Positions 22,129-34,200 of a stretch of DNA of 64,000 bases are shown here, piece after piece. The DNA comes from Patellaria atrata CBS 101060 (taxonomy: Eukaryota; Ascomycota; Dothideomycetes; Patellariales; Patellariaceae). Both the position numbers and the translations under genes were made by a program. The stretch's first letter is position 1. Each line of letters opens with the position of its first letter. The notes beneath the pieces are model-generated. The model ran no database searches, had not been told where the DNA came from, and saw nothing but the letters and a program-made list of their open reading frames with translations. The stretch covers positions 1,909,561 through 1,973,560 of the forward strand of contig MU006089.1 in assembly GCA_010093705.1 (NCBI GenBank), in the 5' to 3' direction.

Positions 22129-23269
22129 TTCAGGTTTATTTTTGACCTCGGAACTATGATTCGTGCTAGTTTCCCGTGATACGGAAACTGGACGGAAACG
22201 ACCTGATCCAGTTAGAAACTTAGAAGGTCTTCACACGCTCATGTTCTCTGTCCTACTGATATCTGCAGGTTCATCGTCCGGTATAGCTGGTATATCTGGT
22301 TTAGAGATTACAGTTGAACGGACATTTCTATAGCATAGGTAAGCGAATGGACCCTGAACTAATAGAGCAAATTATATCCTTACGTGGACCCGAACGCCTC
22401 GGTGTATACCGCAGACTTTTCAGCCATACTGGCCGCAATTTGGAGAAAAGGCAAGCTGTTTACACCTTCAAGTTTGTGTTCTAAAATCGTTGTGGGAAGT
22501 TATTTGAGGTCTAGAGGAACATGTTGTTGGATGTTCCTCTTGTTCGCTTGGGGGCGGAACGCACCGTAGCCTTCATACCAGCTGCACGCCTCACGATTCT
22601 AGTCTGAGTTCTGGCTGTATCTAACTAACGTGGTTGATAGTTGGTTCAAAATAGAAGGCGACATCTCCTATTCTCCCATGATCTTTAAGCTCGTGTTAAT
22701 GTTTCAAAATCGTCAGCTACTACTGTCTCGCCTCATAATTGGAAACATTTACACCTAGTATCTCAGCACCCTCTACTTACGTATATCCAAAGCCTGCAGA
22801 CTCAGTCAGTAAGGTAGTACTGGAACTGATTATGGAGGAACCCAGCAAGCCAGCTGAAATACTCGGTATGTAGCTTCAGAACCCCTCAAATGTATTATGC
22901 AAGCCACTTCGGATTCGTCTTGGTCTGCTCAAAAGCTTGCTGTGAAGCTTTGCTCGACGAAGCTGATTCGCAGTGCATAATGCAGTGTGGGAGCTGTATA
23001 ATGTCGAGCTAGAGCTTATCAGATATAGAAAATACTTTACGCATATTGCCAATAATGTTCTGGCATCTCAGAGCCGCAATAGCCCCTCCTAATACAAGGA
23101 GGAGCGAGGAGTCAAAGGCGCAAATCAGCAACATTTGGACATGCATGCTTTGATGGCGATACAATATCGCGCTGCACCAGCACTCTTCTAAGAGTGTGTT
23201 TCTCAAACCAAATAGCACAAGATCTGCTAATCAGTATCAACCAGGAATGTGTACATTGAGCCCGACGCG
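22129..23269. promoter_or_regulatory. divergent upstream region between coiled-coil gene and DUF6590 gene B
   Basis: 1.14 kb separates the two start codons. No credible gene inside. A shared promoter is inferred from the head-to-head layout only. Confidence 0.4.
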
Positions 23270-24916
23270 ATGAGCTCGCAACAGCAACAGAACCCGTGGG
23301 AGTGGGATTCCTATACGAACGAGTGGAGGCTTCGCGAGCCGCAAGAGCCCCAGCAGCAGAATCTCACCTGGCAGTTTGATCCCATTAGACGACGATATTT
23401 TTACTGGCTCGCACATGAAAGATGTTGGGTATACGACAACGGAGAAAGGAGATACCAAGATGAAAGTACGCAAACACTAAGTGGAAATTCGCACGTTCCA
23501 AGGTTAGTGTCGTGATCGTAGCTTGATAGCTTGCGGATTAGGTGATAACTCCAGTCTGTGCAGTCCGACCTTGCCACGTTTTATACCGTCAGACGATCAG
23601 AGACCAAGTACTGGTAGGAGTACAACGTTCCCTTCCGCTAACGTCGAGTACACGACTAGACTCCTAAATGGGCTGGAATTTCATGCTGGAGGTATGTTCG
23701 TGACCGCAGCACACCTAACTCAAGAAAGACATCATGACATTGTCCCCGAAAGGTAACTGACATGAACACGGGTACAGGCCAGCATGGGTTTCGAGAACAG
23801 AACAACCACCCGGTACCGCATTCCACCTTGCAAAATGGAGGGCCTGCCCCTAATTTGCTACCCTCAAACATGCACTCGTTGCAGAGAGGACAACCTAGCA
23901 CGGGTGCTCCTTACACACAATCCCAAGTTGCACCTCCGGAAGTTAGCGTGCAACGACAAGCCCAGATTGGTTATGAGAGATATGAGCAGGATGGTGTCGG
24001 CGGCGTTTATCCAATTCCACGTAACTATCACCAGTTACATGATCCGAAGCAGGTCACGGACCCGGTACTTCTTCAACAGGGGGGGAAAGCATATAAGATA
24101 ATCAAGGAGACAGAAGGAGAACAGGAGACTCTTGATCCTAGTATGATTCATGGAAAATGAAGTCCAGAGCGGGAGCCTAACTGACATTAGGATATCGAAA
24201 GCAAAAGCCAGGCAATGAATTTTTTAGGGTTGGAAAGGTGGATTCTATATCCGATCCTTACTGCGACTATACTAACAGCACACTAGGTGTTTAAGATTCT
24301 GTGGCCCGAACTACCCGGTGATGTTGACGACCGCATTACTATAGCCACAGAGCCCCGATTTGGCGAAAAGTTTATCACTAAGATACGGTGGTTCGTGGTA
24401 GTCAGGGAGGGCAACACGTATTGCTCCTGTCTCCCGATCCAGACCTATTCCGGAAAGGGAGTTGCTAAGAAAAGTGTGATCAAGGAGCATCATGCTATCA
24501 TATACACGGGTAAAAGTTTGCCCAACGATATTCCAAAGCCAAAAGAACTACCAGGGCGAGAGGAGGGCCCAATGAGAGAACCTATAAGAGTTAAGCAGAA
24601 TGTGAAGTATGAAAAAATGGATCCAATGTCCCGAGTAAACTTCGCAAAGATTTATACGGTAGAGCATAATGTTAAGGTGTACGATTTTGGTAATGTACAT
24701 CCGAGATTCATTAGTCTCTTAAGGCATCAGTTTGTAGCTGTCTGGTCCCTCTCTATGATGGAGGAGCTAAAGCCAAAAGAAACAGAAGAGGGTACCGGCG
24801 AGGATGATCAAGAGGAAGCTGAAGATGAACAGGACGAGGAAGAAGCTGATCCTGAAAGCGTTGGGGATGACGATGGACATGGGAGCCATAGACACGTTAC
24901 GAACGCCGATGAATGA
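23270..24916 (+). CDS. DUF6590-domain protein B
   Basis: Five exons, 23270-23502, 23564-23691, 23778-24140, 24191-24237 and 24287-24916, join in consistent phases to give 466 residues. The ATG at 23270 is preferred over an in-frame GTG upstream. The N-terminus is Trp/Tyr-rich (NPWEWDSYTNEWRLREPQE, then FDPIRRRYFYWLAHERCWVY), resembling a degenerate aromatic repeat. A Gln/Pro/His-rich linker follows. The DUF6590 domain runs from ETLDPRYRKQKPGNEFFRVG through VFKILWPELPGD, KFITKIRWFVVVREGNTYCS and CLPIQTYSGKG to TVEHNVKVYDFGNVHPRF. The last ~45 residues are acidic (GEDDQEEAEDEQDEEEADPE). Intact, unlike the neighbouring broken coiled-coil gene. Molecular function unknown; no catalytic motif is evident. 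Confidence 0.85.
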
Positions 24917-25715
24917 TTGTTTCCGACAAGTTTTAATCGGCTGATCTCGGAGGTAATCATTTTACGGTGCAGATACGGTCGGGATTCGAGCCTCAGAATG
25001 TGCTAAGAGGATGCCTTATGTTGAGACGGGAGGCAGGTTCTCCCCTCGTCGTCCGACGCGATTTCATTTTTCCCTCTTTGGTTAACTTCCGGGCCAAGGA
25101 CGCATTTAATGCTTTTATTGCCTCATGTTATACGCACTTTGTCTTGTCTTTGATGGGGACTATACGAGATCAGCACATATATATGCCGCTGGTCTAAAAC
25201 CGGAGCATTGCTCCAAACCGTCAATCCACTCCTTAATAGTTCGGAATTTGCTTCCTGCAACTTTAGGCTTTAGCGTTTCTTTTCTTACATGGTTATCATC
25301 GACACTGCTGTTTACTGTTCTTCTATTATATCACGATTAATGGACCTCCTGTGCAGGAATGGATGTGATCGTCGCTGCTTTTGCACGGCGTGTATATAGA
25401 AGTAGTTAGAGTAGATTCGGTCAAATTACTAGATGGATATCCTTTCTAGTATTCGAACATCGTGTGAGACAAATCCTTGCGCCTCCGAAGAAAACATGTC
25501 CTTAAGAAGTTCTCTAGGTCGAAATGAGGTGATGTGGTTTGTAGAGACCTTGTAGGAATTGAAGTCGATGTTACAAAGTAGGTCCGACCCTTCACAAGAT
25601 GGCCCGGGGATAGAGAATACGCACGGACCCAGCTTGCATGACCCGCTAGTTCTGAATTTTCTGCAGAATGCTTGATGTCCTACCGTCCAACATCACGCTC
25701 CAGCAATCATAAAAG
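24917..25715. other. spacer upstream of dbp9
   Basis: No gene seen; contains the presumed promoter of the helicase gene. Confidence 0.4.
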
Positions 25716-27639
25716 ATGAAGAGAAAATTGAACGAGCATGACGTTCCAGACGCAACTGTTCAGGCAACCCCCGCCCGAACTCCCTCCAACTCTACGTTCG
25801 CTGCATTGCAGCTAGATCCCAGGCTTCTCCAAGGCATCGAGAAGCAAAAGTTCTCCAGTTTGACCCCAATCCAAGCCAATGCTATACCTTTAATTCTAGA
25901 GGGAAACGATGTTCTAGGACGGTCACAAACCGGCAGCGGGTGCGGAGTAATCCCTCGTGAATAGACCTTCCGTTCGAATTACTTACACCCCGAATAGGAA
26001 AACCGCAGCATACCTACTACCGATCCTACAGTTGATCCTGAAGCATAAGAAAGATCATAACCCCACCAAATCCACCTCGGCGCTCATACTCGTTCCGACC
26101 CGAGAACTGGCCAGTCAAGTTACCGGCGTAGCGCGAAGTCTGGCAGTATTCTGTGCGAATGACATTCGGATTGAGAATATCACACGTGAAGATGATAAAG
26201 TACAGAGAGCAAGGTTGGCAGAGTCGCCTGATATTGTTATTGCGACACCAGGAAGAACATGTGTTCATTTAAACAATTCCGCATTATCACTGAAAAATCT
26301 TACCCACTTAGTCATTGACGAAGCGGATCTAGTCCTATCTTACGGCTACGATGATGATCTGGAGAATATCTCAAAATCGGTACCCAGGGGCGTACAAACA
26401 ATACTAATGAGCGCAACGCTAAAAACAGACCTCGACGTGTTGAAAAATCTATTTTGCCGTGATCCAGTCATGTTAGACATAGACGAGGGAAAAGAGTCGA
26501 ATAAGGTTAGCCAGTACGTTGTGAAATGTGGGGAAGACGAGAAGTTTCTCCTCATCTACGCGATGTTCAAATTGAAATTGATCAAAGATAAAACCATCGT
26601 GTTCGTCGGAGATATAGACCGCTGCTACAGACTCAAACTCTTTCTGGAGCAATTCGGTGTCAAGAGCTGCGTTCTGAACTCCGAACTCCCGGTCAACTCC
26701 AGGCTTCACGTGGTAGAAGAGTTCAATAAGAATGTGTATGACATCATCATCGCAACAGACGAGCATGAAGTGCTCGGAGACGAAGAAAATATCACGGAAA
26801 CCGCACCTGAAGCCCTTGGAAAGGAAAATGGTCATGTCAACACGAATGGACATCCAGACGACCCAGCAGATGCAGCAGACGCAAAAAAAAAACCCAAACC
26901 AGTCAAAAAGAAACGCCGCACGTCCTCCCGCGCCAAAGACTTTGGTGTCGCCCGCGGCATCGACTTCAAAAACGTCGCCTGCGTCCTAAACTTCGACCTC
27001 CCCACCTCCTCGAAATCCTACACCCACCGCATCGGCCGGACCGCGCGCGCCGGTAAAACCGGCATGGCGCTCTCCTTCATCATCCCGACGGAGCTTTACC
27101 GCAAGCACAAGCCAACCTCCTTCCCGACGTGCGAGTACGACGAAGCGGTTCTCGCGAAGATCACCAAGGCGCAGGAGAAGCGCGGACAGAAGGTGGAAGA
27201 GTACGCCTTTGACATGAAGCGCCTGGACGGGTTCCGGTACCGGCTCGGTGACGCGCTGAAAGCCGTCACGCGGATCGCGATCCGCGAGGCGCGGACCAGG
27301 GAGCTGAGACAAGAGCTGCTCAAGAGCGAGAAGCTGAAACGCCACTTCGAGGAGAACCCGGAGGATATGCGGCACCTACGGCACGATGGCGAGTTGAGGG
27401 CTGCGAAGCTGCGTCCGCATTTGAGACATGTGCCGGATTATCTGTTGCCGGGGGGTGTGCAGGCTGTGGAGAGGGATGTTGGGTTCGTGGGGCTGAGAAA
27501 GGAGGAGACGAATAGGGAGAAGAAGCGAAGGGTTTTGGCGAGGAGGAAGGGGAAGACTAGGGTGCAGAAGACGAGGAAGGCGGATCCGTTGAAGACGTTT
27601 AATGCCAGGGGGAGGGGGAGGAAGGGGGCTGCGCTGTAG
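25716..27639 (+). CDS. dbp9: ATP-dependent RNA helicase Dbp9 (DEAD box)
   Basis: Exons 25716-25939 and 25998-27639 flank a 58-nt intron that splits the Walker A glycine codon ([10 protein letters not shown] restored on splicing); 621 residues, the usual size. The Q motif lies in [20 protein letters not shown] with [10 protein letters not shown]. Then come [20 protein letters not shown] (about residue 182), MSATL, IIIATDE and [10 protein letters not shown]. The sequence [16 protein letters not shown] after DEAD and the insertion before [20 protein letters not shown] are typical of Dbp9, a nucleolar helicase in early 60S ribosomal subunit assembly. The insertion includes an acidic-to-Lys-rich low-complexity stretch with a 10-A run near 26884. 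The C-terminus is very basic ([20 protein letters not shown]). Third positions become strongly G/C-rich after ~26.9 kb, unlike the 5' half. Confidence 0.95.
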
Positions 27640-28673
27640 GACTGATGGGACAGATGGAAATCATGGGCAAATTACAGTTATGACGAACGTACTAGTGAGG
27701 TATATCTTCACAAATGAAATCGATATACCACCGAATCCCCAATCCCTTCTTCATCGATTCCGCTCACGTCATTACTGACAGCGCTTAAATAAATAAATAA
27801 AAAAGCCACCGGTCAACATATCTCACAAAATCTCTACTCAACCCCAACTACCCACGCAACCCCCGTCCCGGAAATCCCAACGCGGGTACCACAGTTACAA
27901 AGGTTACAGTCACACCAACGCCCCCACCTTCCCGACCCCACGGGCCCGGAATCAGACCACCTCACCCTGTGGCGGGTGTAGAGACTTAGGTCGTGGAACC
28001 TTGTGTTTAGGTTTGGTGTAACGGTAGGTTGATCCGTGTCTGTGCTAGTTGGGTGAGTTTTGTGGTGAGAAGATGGGATGGTACTGTACTATGTTTGGGC
28101 TCGGTTAGGGTGCGTAGGGTATATTTGAATTTTAAGTGCGTAATGGGTTGGCCGGTTTGGGTTGGGTACGTGGATTAGAGGGAGGGTAGAGGAATGGGAA
28201 CACAAAGGATTGTGTCACGGAGGGGGAAAAGGGAGCGTGTGCGATATCAACTTGTGAGATGTGTGAAGGTTCACGAAAGGATTTATAATAGTAGTAGATA
28301 GTTTGGTATTACTGATATATTCTTAAATAGATATGTCACGTAGAAGATAGGATTCGAATAATAGGGGATGGGGCTTTGTTTGGAACAAGTTTGAAAGGGG
28401 AGAATTTGTATTTTACCTGGGAAATACTTATATTGCAATGTTAGAAGTCCGCCAGTATATAAGGGGAACCCTGAGAAATTACCTTTGACAGCGGGCAGTT
28501 ATCTACCTCAACGGAGGATTATTCCACAGGGCATTAGGAACCGTTAGAGCTAACCCAGGTCCACCAAACCCACCACGTATGAAACTATCGATCCTCGGCA
28601 TATCCTCCAACTTAAGCCCCAGCGCAAGTCGTTTCCTAGCCTCAGGGAGATTCCTCTGTCACCTCCTCCACCG
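27640..28673. other. gene-free stretch with a flip in strand composition
   Basis: No gene seen. 27835-27960 is C-rich on the plus strand, then 27960-28230 is G/T-rich and C-poor. One GTACTGTAC motif lies at 28081. Confidence 0.5.
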
Positions 28674-29393
28674 CTACTCCCCTAGGCCGAGCGGATCATT
28701 GAAGAAGCCATTCTCAACAGCCTCTTCTTCCTCGTCCTTGAAGTTATCCAGTTCGTGCACCGCATAGCTAATTACCTGGTCGATAGGTCTGCCATAGAAC
28801 GTCATGAACGCGTGCAGCTTGCAATTAGCATCTTCGACAATGGAAAGCGCGACTGGATGATCCCCACGTCGTGAGAGACCGGTATGAAGCGTCTTTCTCG
28901 CATTCACCGCCAGCTCTCGGTTCCCATGCAGTAACTCCAGCCATTCTTGCTTATGCGTCGCTTCTTCGTGGGTAAGCGTCTTCTCCAGCAATTTGTACTC
29001 GTCTTCATCCATGACTTGATCCAGATTCGGCCTCCAGACATTAAGATGGTACTTCTTACCCGTGTCGTAGACCCGGTCGTCCCACGTCTGCAACCTCAGT
29101 TCGAGGTTTTCCAGGAACAGGAGGACTGTATAGGACTTGTCCGCGTTCTCGTTGAACATGGACTCTTCACAGCGGGGGCAGAACTTTACTCCGCGGATAG
29201 GAGAACGTGCGAGATCGACCAATATACGTGCTCGTTCGCGCCAGGACTTTGCGTCTTCGCATTCAGTAGCCCATTCTGCGGGAGCTACGAAGTTTGGGCC
29301 TCCGTTGATGACTTGAAAGTACTTATCGCAAGGTATAGGAGGTCTGCTCAGGAGGTGAGCGCAGTGGTGCTCGCGTAGTTCGAGTTTACACAT
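28674..29393 (-). CDS. Cys-rich fungal protein, possible zinc binder, unknown function
   Basis: An uninterrupted frame of 239 residues from ATG 29393. It starts MCKLELREHHCAHLLSRPPI with further Cys/His residues. About residue 75 there is KFCPRCEESM, so Cys2, Cys11, His14 and the CPRC pair could form a zinc site; this is inference. The remainder is helical and charged (LTHEEATHKQEWLELLHGNR, VHELDNFKDEEEEAVENG). No signal peptide or membrane segment. Proteins opening with MCK and an early Cys-x-x-His are frequent hypotheticals in filamentous ascomycetes. It lies downstream of the velvet-type gene on the same strand, about 1 kb away. Confidence 0.7.
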   Translation of the reverse strand: MCKLELREHHCAHLLSRPPIPCDKYFQVINGGPNFVAPAEWATECEDAKSWRERARILVDLARSPIRGVKFCPRCEESMFNENADKSYTVLLFLENLELRLQTWDDRVYDTGKKYHLNVWRPNLDQVMDEDEYKLLEKTLTHEEATHKQEWLELLHGNRELAVNARKTLHTGLSRRGDHPVALSIVEDANCKLHAFMTFYGRPIDQVISYAVHELDNFKDEEEEAVENGFFNDPLGLGE

Positions 29394-30391
29394 ATTCGTG
29401 GATGTATGTGTTAGGTGTTCGGTGGTAACGATGTGTCTATTGGGACTCGGTGATAATATGGGCCCATGTTGGTATCGTTGATTTCAAGAGCTACTTTCTT
29501 TTTAAAGACCTTAGAGCTTTGGCTTGACCATCGACCTTAAATAGTATCAGAGGGGTATGAACAATGCCAATTTTTGAAAGGGATTGATCTTGTATAATAC
29601 GGGCGATATCCTTTTAACACAACGAAAATAACAGAGCTTCGTGACTGAAATCTGATTCGAGATTGCGAGAAGTAATGAGGCTCAAATCCAGCAAGCATAG
29701 TGACAACATAAACATCTATTTAAGATGCAATTCGATATGGTTAAGGGGTGAGTAGTCTAAAACTATAGCTGTCTGTACTAAATTCACTTATCTACACAAT
29801 GTTCAGTCAGCGAATCACAATGTACATTCACAGGCATGTGCATACTCAAAGGGACAGAAGCGACTGCGAGATCAGCGGTCATAATCATAGTGAACAAATG
29901 GTTAATGCCTGCACAGTGCCTTCAATCGTACGATGATCTAGAAGTAATCCAAACGTTTACCAATACCTCGTAGCAATAACTTGATTTTCTGAATATATAC
30001 TGGGATGGTTTTGCAATCCTTTGGTCAGAGATATATTAGGACGGCATGGAGAGACAAAAATCTTCTTGGTGTGTCTACCTTGCGTGCTACTTGAAAGTTC
30101 AAGATGAAAAAGGGGTTCGACGCTGCTGAAAGAAATAAAAACAAGGAGGGCGTGACTTCGGAAATGTGCAGACTTTTGAAAGACCTAAAAAATGTCGTGA
30201 CTCTGAGATAAGTTCATATTGTACAGGAAAATGACTGTGTTTTGACTCGCGAATGTACCATATGTTTCCTTCAGCCCACCTACAGGATAAGATTTACAAG
30301 AAAAGTTCAAGGAAATGTGTACAAGACAACCACGAGCTGTTCATTGCTGTCATAATAATCGCATGATGTACAAGATGATCACTTGCGTGGT
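29394..30391. other. spacer between two minus-strand genes
   Basis: No gene or repeat recognised. Confidence 0.4.
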
Positions 30392-31275
30392 CTAGATTGG
30401 AGGAGAGGGTCCATAATTCCGTTGGCGTCGTAAACGTTGTAACGACTCATCGCCGTTCTCTAATGAACATATGAGCCTTTGTTTGGGTTTCTCATGATGA
30501 TAAGGTGTGACTCACCAGATGCGGAAGAACGATGCGGACTATTCTCAACGTTGATGACCTTTGTATCAACATACGGAAGGTTAAGGGCGCCATTAGCTTG
30601 ACCAAATTGACCAATCTTTCTGAGACTGATCCTTAAACGGAACAGTCCACTTTGATAAATTTGAAGATTAGGGAAGCTTGCATAGCCGACAGTTCGACTA
30701 TCCGATTGGTCATAATCTTCATCGTCATCGTCGGCGGTAGCTTGTAGGGATCGTACAATCGAGTGCGGAGGTTTCAAGATCCCATTGCCAGTTAGTTGGT
30801 CCCGCCCGTTCGCATCAGTAGCAAGAAGCGATGCGAAAGCAAGTATGTTCCCAGCGTCTTGCTCGGCGTCATCCTCATCTGCAAGAAGATGAGTGACCCG
30901 GACTCTGACAGTGATGGAATTTGCCAAGGGTCGCCCCATTTGCGCAGTTTCTGGGGGCTCCCGAATGACGTCAACAATGTATCTTGAAGTGTCTTCATGG
31001 CTAAACCCATTCTCTCTAGAACGTCTCGAGACTTGGCGAGGCCTATCCCGAACATGATCCGTCGAGATGGCTCGAGCACCTACTCTTCGGGCAACGGAGG
31101 TCATGACTGCAGGTGGATCTGAGTTGTCAGAAGTCCGATAATTCGCAAGGCGAGCTGATCTTCTTAGGGGTGAGGTAGCTCTCCGGATAGGTCGTCTGCG
31201 CGCTTCTGAATTGGGAAGTCTCGGAACACTATTGTTTTGGTTGGAATCTCTTAACCGTCTTCTCCCCCTTGGCAT
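30392..31275 (-). CDS. divergent velvet-domain-like regulator
   Basis: Exons 31275-30516 and 30459-30392 (56-nt intron, GTGAGT donor, TAG acceptor) give 275 residues. I start at MPRGRRRLRD (31275); the frame continues 16 codons upstream, but that part is hydrophobic and unlikely. The N-terminal ~75 residues are Arg-rich (RRRPIRRATSPLRRSARLAN), a probable nuclear signal. The rest follows the velvet pattern: RYIVDVIREPPETAQMGRP opens the fold, and after a variable acidic loop (ATADDDDEDYDQ) comes GYASFPNLQIYQSGLFRLRI, equivalent to the velvet GxxxFPDLxVxxxGxYRLRF block. It ends ENSPHRSSASENGDESLQRL. Velvet proteins (VeA, VelB, VosA, VelC) are DNA-binding regulators of sporulation and secondary metabolism. 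This one is too divergent to assign to those four classes. Confidence 0.65.
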
Positions 31276-34200
31276 CTGGAGTTTCTTTAGTGATGGATAT
31301 AAAGAGAAAAGGAGTATGAGCAAAACGTCATTGAATGAGTGACAGGAATCGAATTGGAAGCAAAAGAAAACCTAACTCCCGTCAAAATCAACACATGCAG
31401 GGCGGTGCCGGTAAGAACGAGCGGGGAAGGTGATGACGGGAGCGGATAACTAGGTCGTTCCTGACTTCTTATTGATAACCATTCCGGATGATGAAGGTAG
31501 TAAAGGAGTAGACTGCGAAATTAGACTGCATGCTGTCGACGATAGCGGTCGGAACTAACTTGTCGCTTGAATCTGAGCGGTGCCCTTAAATCTTGGGTCA
31601 ACTTGTGCTTTTTATTCTGGTTCAGAGGAAATCCATGGTCCTGTGTTCTCCAAGTGTGCGATGTACATTTAGCCTTGCAGCATGCCAGCATCATCTCCAC
31701 CCTTGCGACAGAGATGTCATGATAAGGCGTTTCATTTGACCATAAACGGCTGGCGTGGCTATAGGAGGAGTCTCTCTCATCTGGGTAACAGATGACAGTG
31801 GAAGAGCGTTTTGTATGCAACCATAAGGCCTCAGGTATAAATTCCTCAAGGAAGTCTTAACCGTCATGTTTGATGACCTTTCGCAACATCTGACGGCGTT
31901 CTGAGTCTCCGTTGGAAATTGCATGAAGTTGGATGGCCAGGGAGGTTGAAGTTTAAAGGTTTGAGGTTTGGGATTTCGAGGATCGACCAATTAAGCAGGC
32001 ACATCCACGGCGCTCATTACCCCACGAACCCCCAATCGTCTGTGCGGTTGCCGAGAAGCCATGTGGTCAACTGGGGTTAAAAAAAGGTTCTCCCGTGATG
32101 AACCCGCCGATGGAGACGTGCAGTAAAGGTTACCGGTAAGCGGTTAGATGATGCATCAGAATGCATGCAATCCACGGCATCATTGCAAAAATGGTTCGTG
32201 CGTCAAGCAGATCAACAGGAACAAAAACAGGAACAGAGACAGGGCAATCTCAAGGAAATATTTCAACCTACACAAATCTAACATACACACCACCTTATCT
32301 GTAAATTCCCGTGATGATATAACCCACGCTCACTCAACGTCTTCAGCCGATCTTCGTTCTGGGCGAGCCAATGTCTCGTTTGGCTAATGGTTACTATAAA
32401 CAATGGAAACCTATATCCAATCCACTACATTAGCGTCCGAACTGATGAAAGAAGAAAAAAAAATCAATTGGTAGACGCATCCGTCATGTTTCACTTGTTC
32501 ACACACCGTAGATCTGGTTTTCGGAAAAGAAAAAGAAGAAGAAGAAGAAGCAAGATTTCAGGAAGACTGACCTTATGTAATGTGATCACGTTTTGAAGTA
32601 TACCTTAGTGAACTTAGGTTGTGTAATGGATGTCTTTCAGGAGGGACAATGCCACACACCTTCCTCGGAAATCCAATATCGACAAGTCTTGGGAGGACAA
32701 TTCCGGTGCTTAGGTACTGTACAGTAGCCAGGTAGTCTCGTAGTCACCGTTGAAGTTTGAGATCCATAGCTTCATGCAGAGGTCACCAGCTCTTATATAC
32801 CAGCAATGTAATCTATGTGTCCATGATAGAGAAGCATTCGCTCTTCTCAAAATGGCTGTGGCCGCAGATGCCAGCTTGAGGCTACTAAAATAGTATTGGT
32901 TTGTCCCGTCACAAAGAATATCATATCCAGCTATGGCGTCTACTGTTCGCTTCCGGTCAGCTTGATTCACCATGAAGTTTTCGTCTTTCTCATTTCTCCT
33001 TACGCTTGTCGCTCCAAGTGGATGTACTGAGACTCATACATGGAAGCCATAAGCTTGTCGGCTTGCACCACCATGCTATTCTATCCAAGGATTCGATTTA
33101 ACGCGTCTGCAAGATCCCATCTGAATCCTCCGTATGGACCTCCTACGAGCCCTTGCTCATGCCGGTCGTCGTGCCGATTTGGTCGATCGGTAGTTCTAAG
33201 CCACCGCCGAGCCCTTACCGATCCACCGAAATCGACCACTATCTGTCTTTTTTTTTTTCCTATATTTCTTGCCGTGACACTGCCGTATCTAGCTAGAGGG
33301 TTATTAGACGCCTTTTCTCCGTCGCCTCCCTCTTCTCATCCGCCATACATGATCGTTTAACCGTAATAGATGAGGCGTCATTACGACCATCGATCGGATT
33401 TGTCAACCGTGTCATCATCCTGGTTTCCCCACCACGACTGCAGCGACCCGTTTGGACTACCGGATCCGTCATGTCATAGATCTAGTCCTGGGAATCTTAC
33501 ATACCACCGAACTTCTCCGGATACGGGATTCTGTCAAGAACATCGCATGCCAGCGTTCTCAATCGACCCCCACTCATCCCTTGATGACATCAAGCGCCAC
33601 TGCTCTGTATATGACAGCTATATCACGAACGGTCTTAAGGTTCTTCCAGTGACATGACTGGATAAAAAGTTGGGAGGAAGGAGACTGGGTCATGTTTGGA
33701 CTCAACGGTCGCGCTGTCAGCTCGAGCTGTCAAAATCGTGTCATGTTTGGAGTCCCTGGAGAGAGCCTCTCAACACCCGCCCAATTGGTACCTTAGAAAG
33801 GATCAAGATCTGGAGTAACACGAGGCGCCGGATCGGTTTCACATGCGGCGCTGAGAACTACGCATAGATCCCTGTTGTGCGGATGGCTGCATAGAGACCT
33901 TTAAGACATATCGTCGAGGAACGCTGATGTCGTTCCAACTCGTCGTGGGTACAGGTAATCTTATACTTAGATCAGTTGCGCACAAATCCAAAACTGAGGG
34001 CCTGTCAATAAAACACCATCGTACAGCGCGATATGAGGCTACGTCGTGTTCAAGATAAGCTATCTCCTCCATGGATAGGTACAGTACGACTTCTCTACGT
34101 CCCAGTCTGAGACATGCTTCCGAAGAAGACCTCTTCCACGGGTAGTGCCGGATTTCCGCGATTATATCTAATGCATTCAAACTTTTCTCGTGGGAACGGT

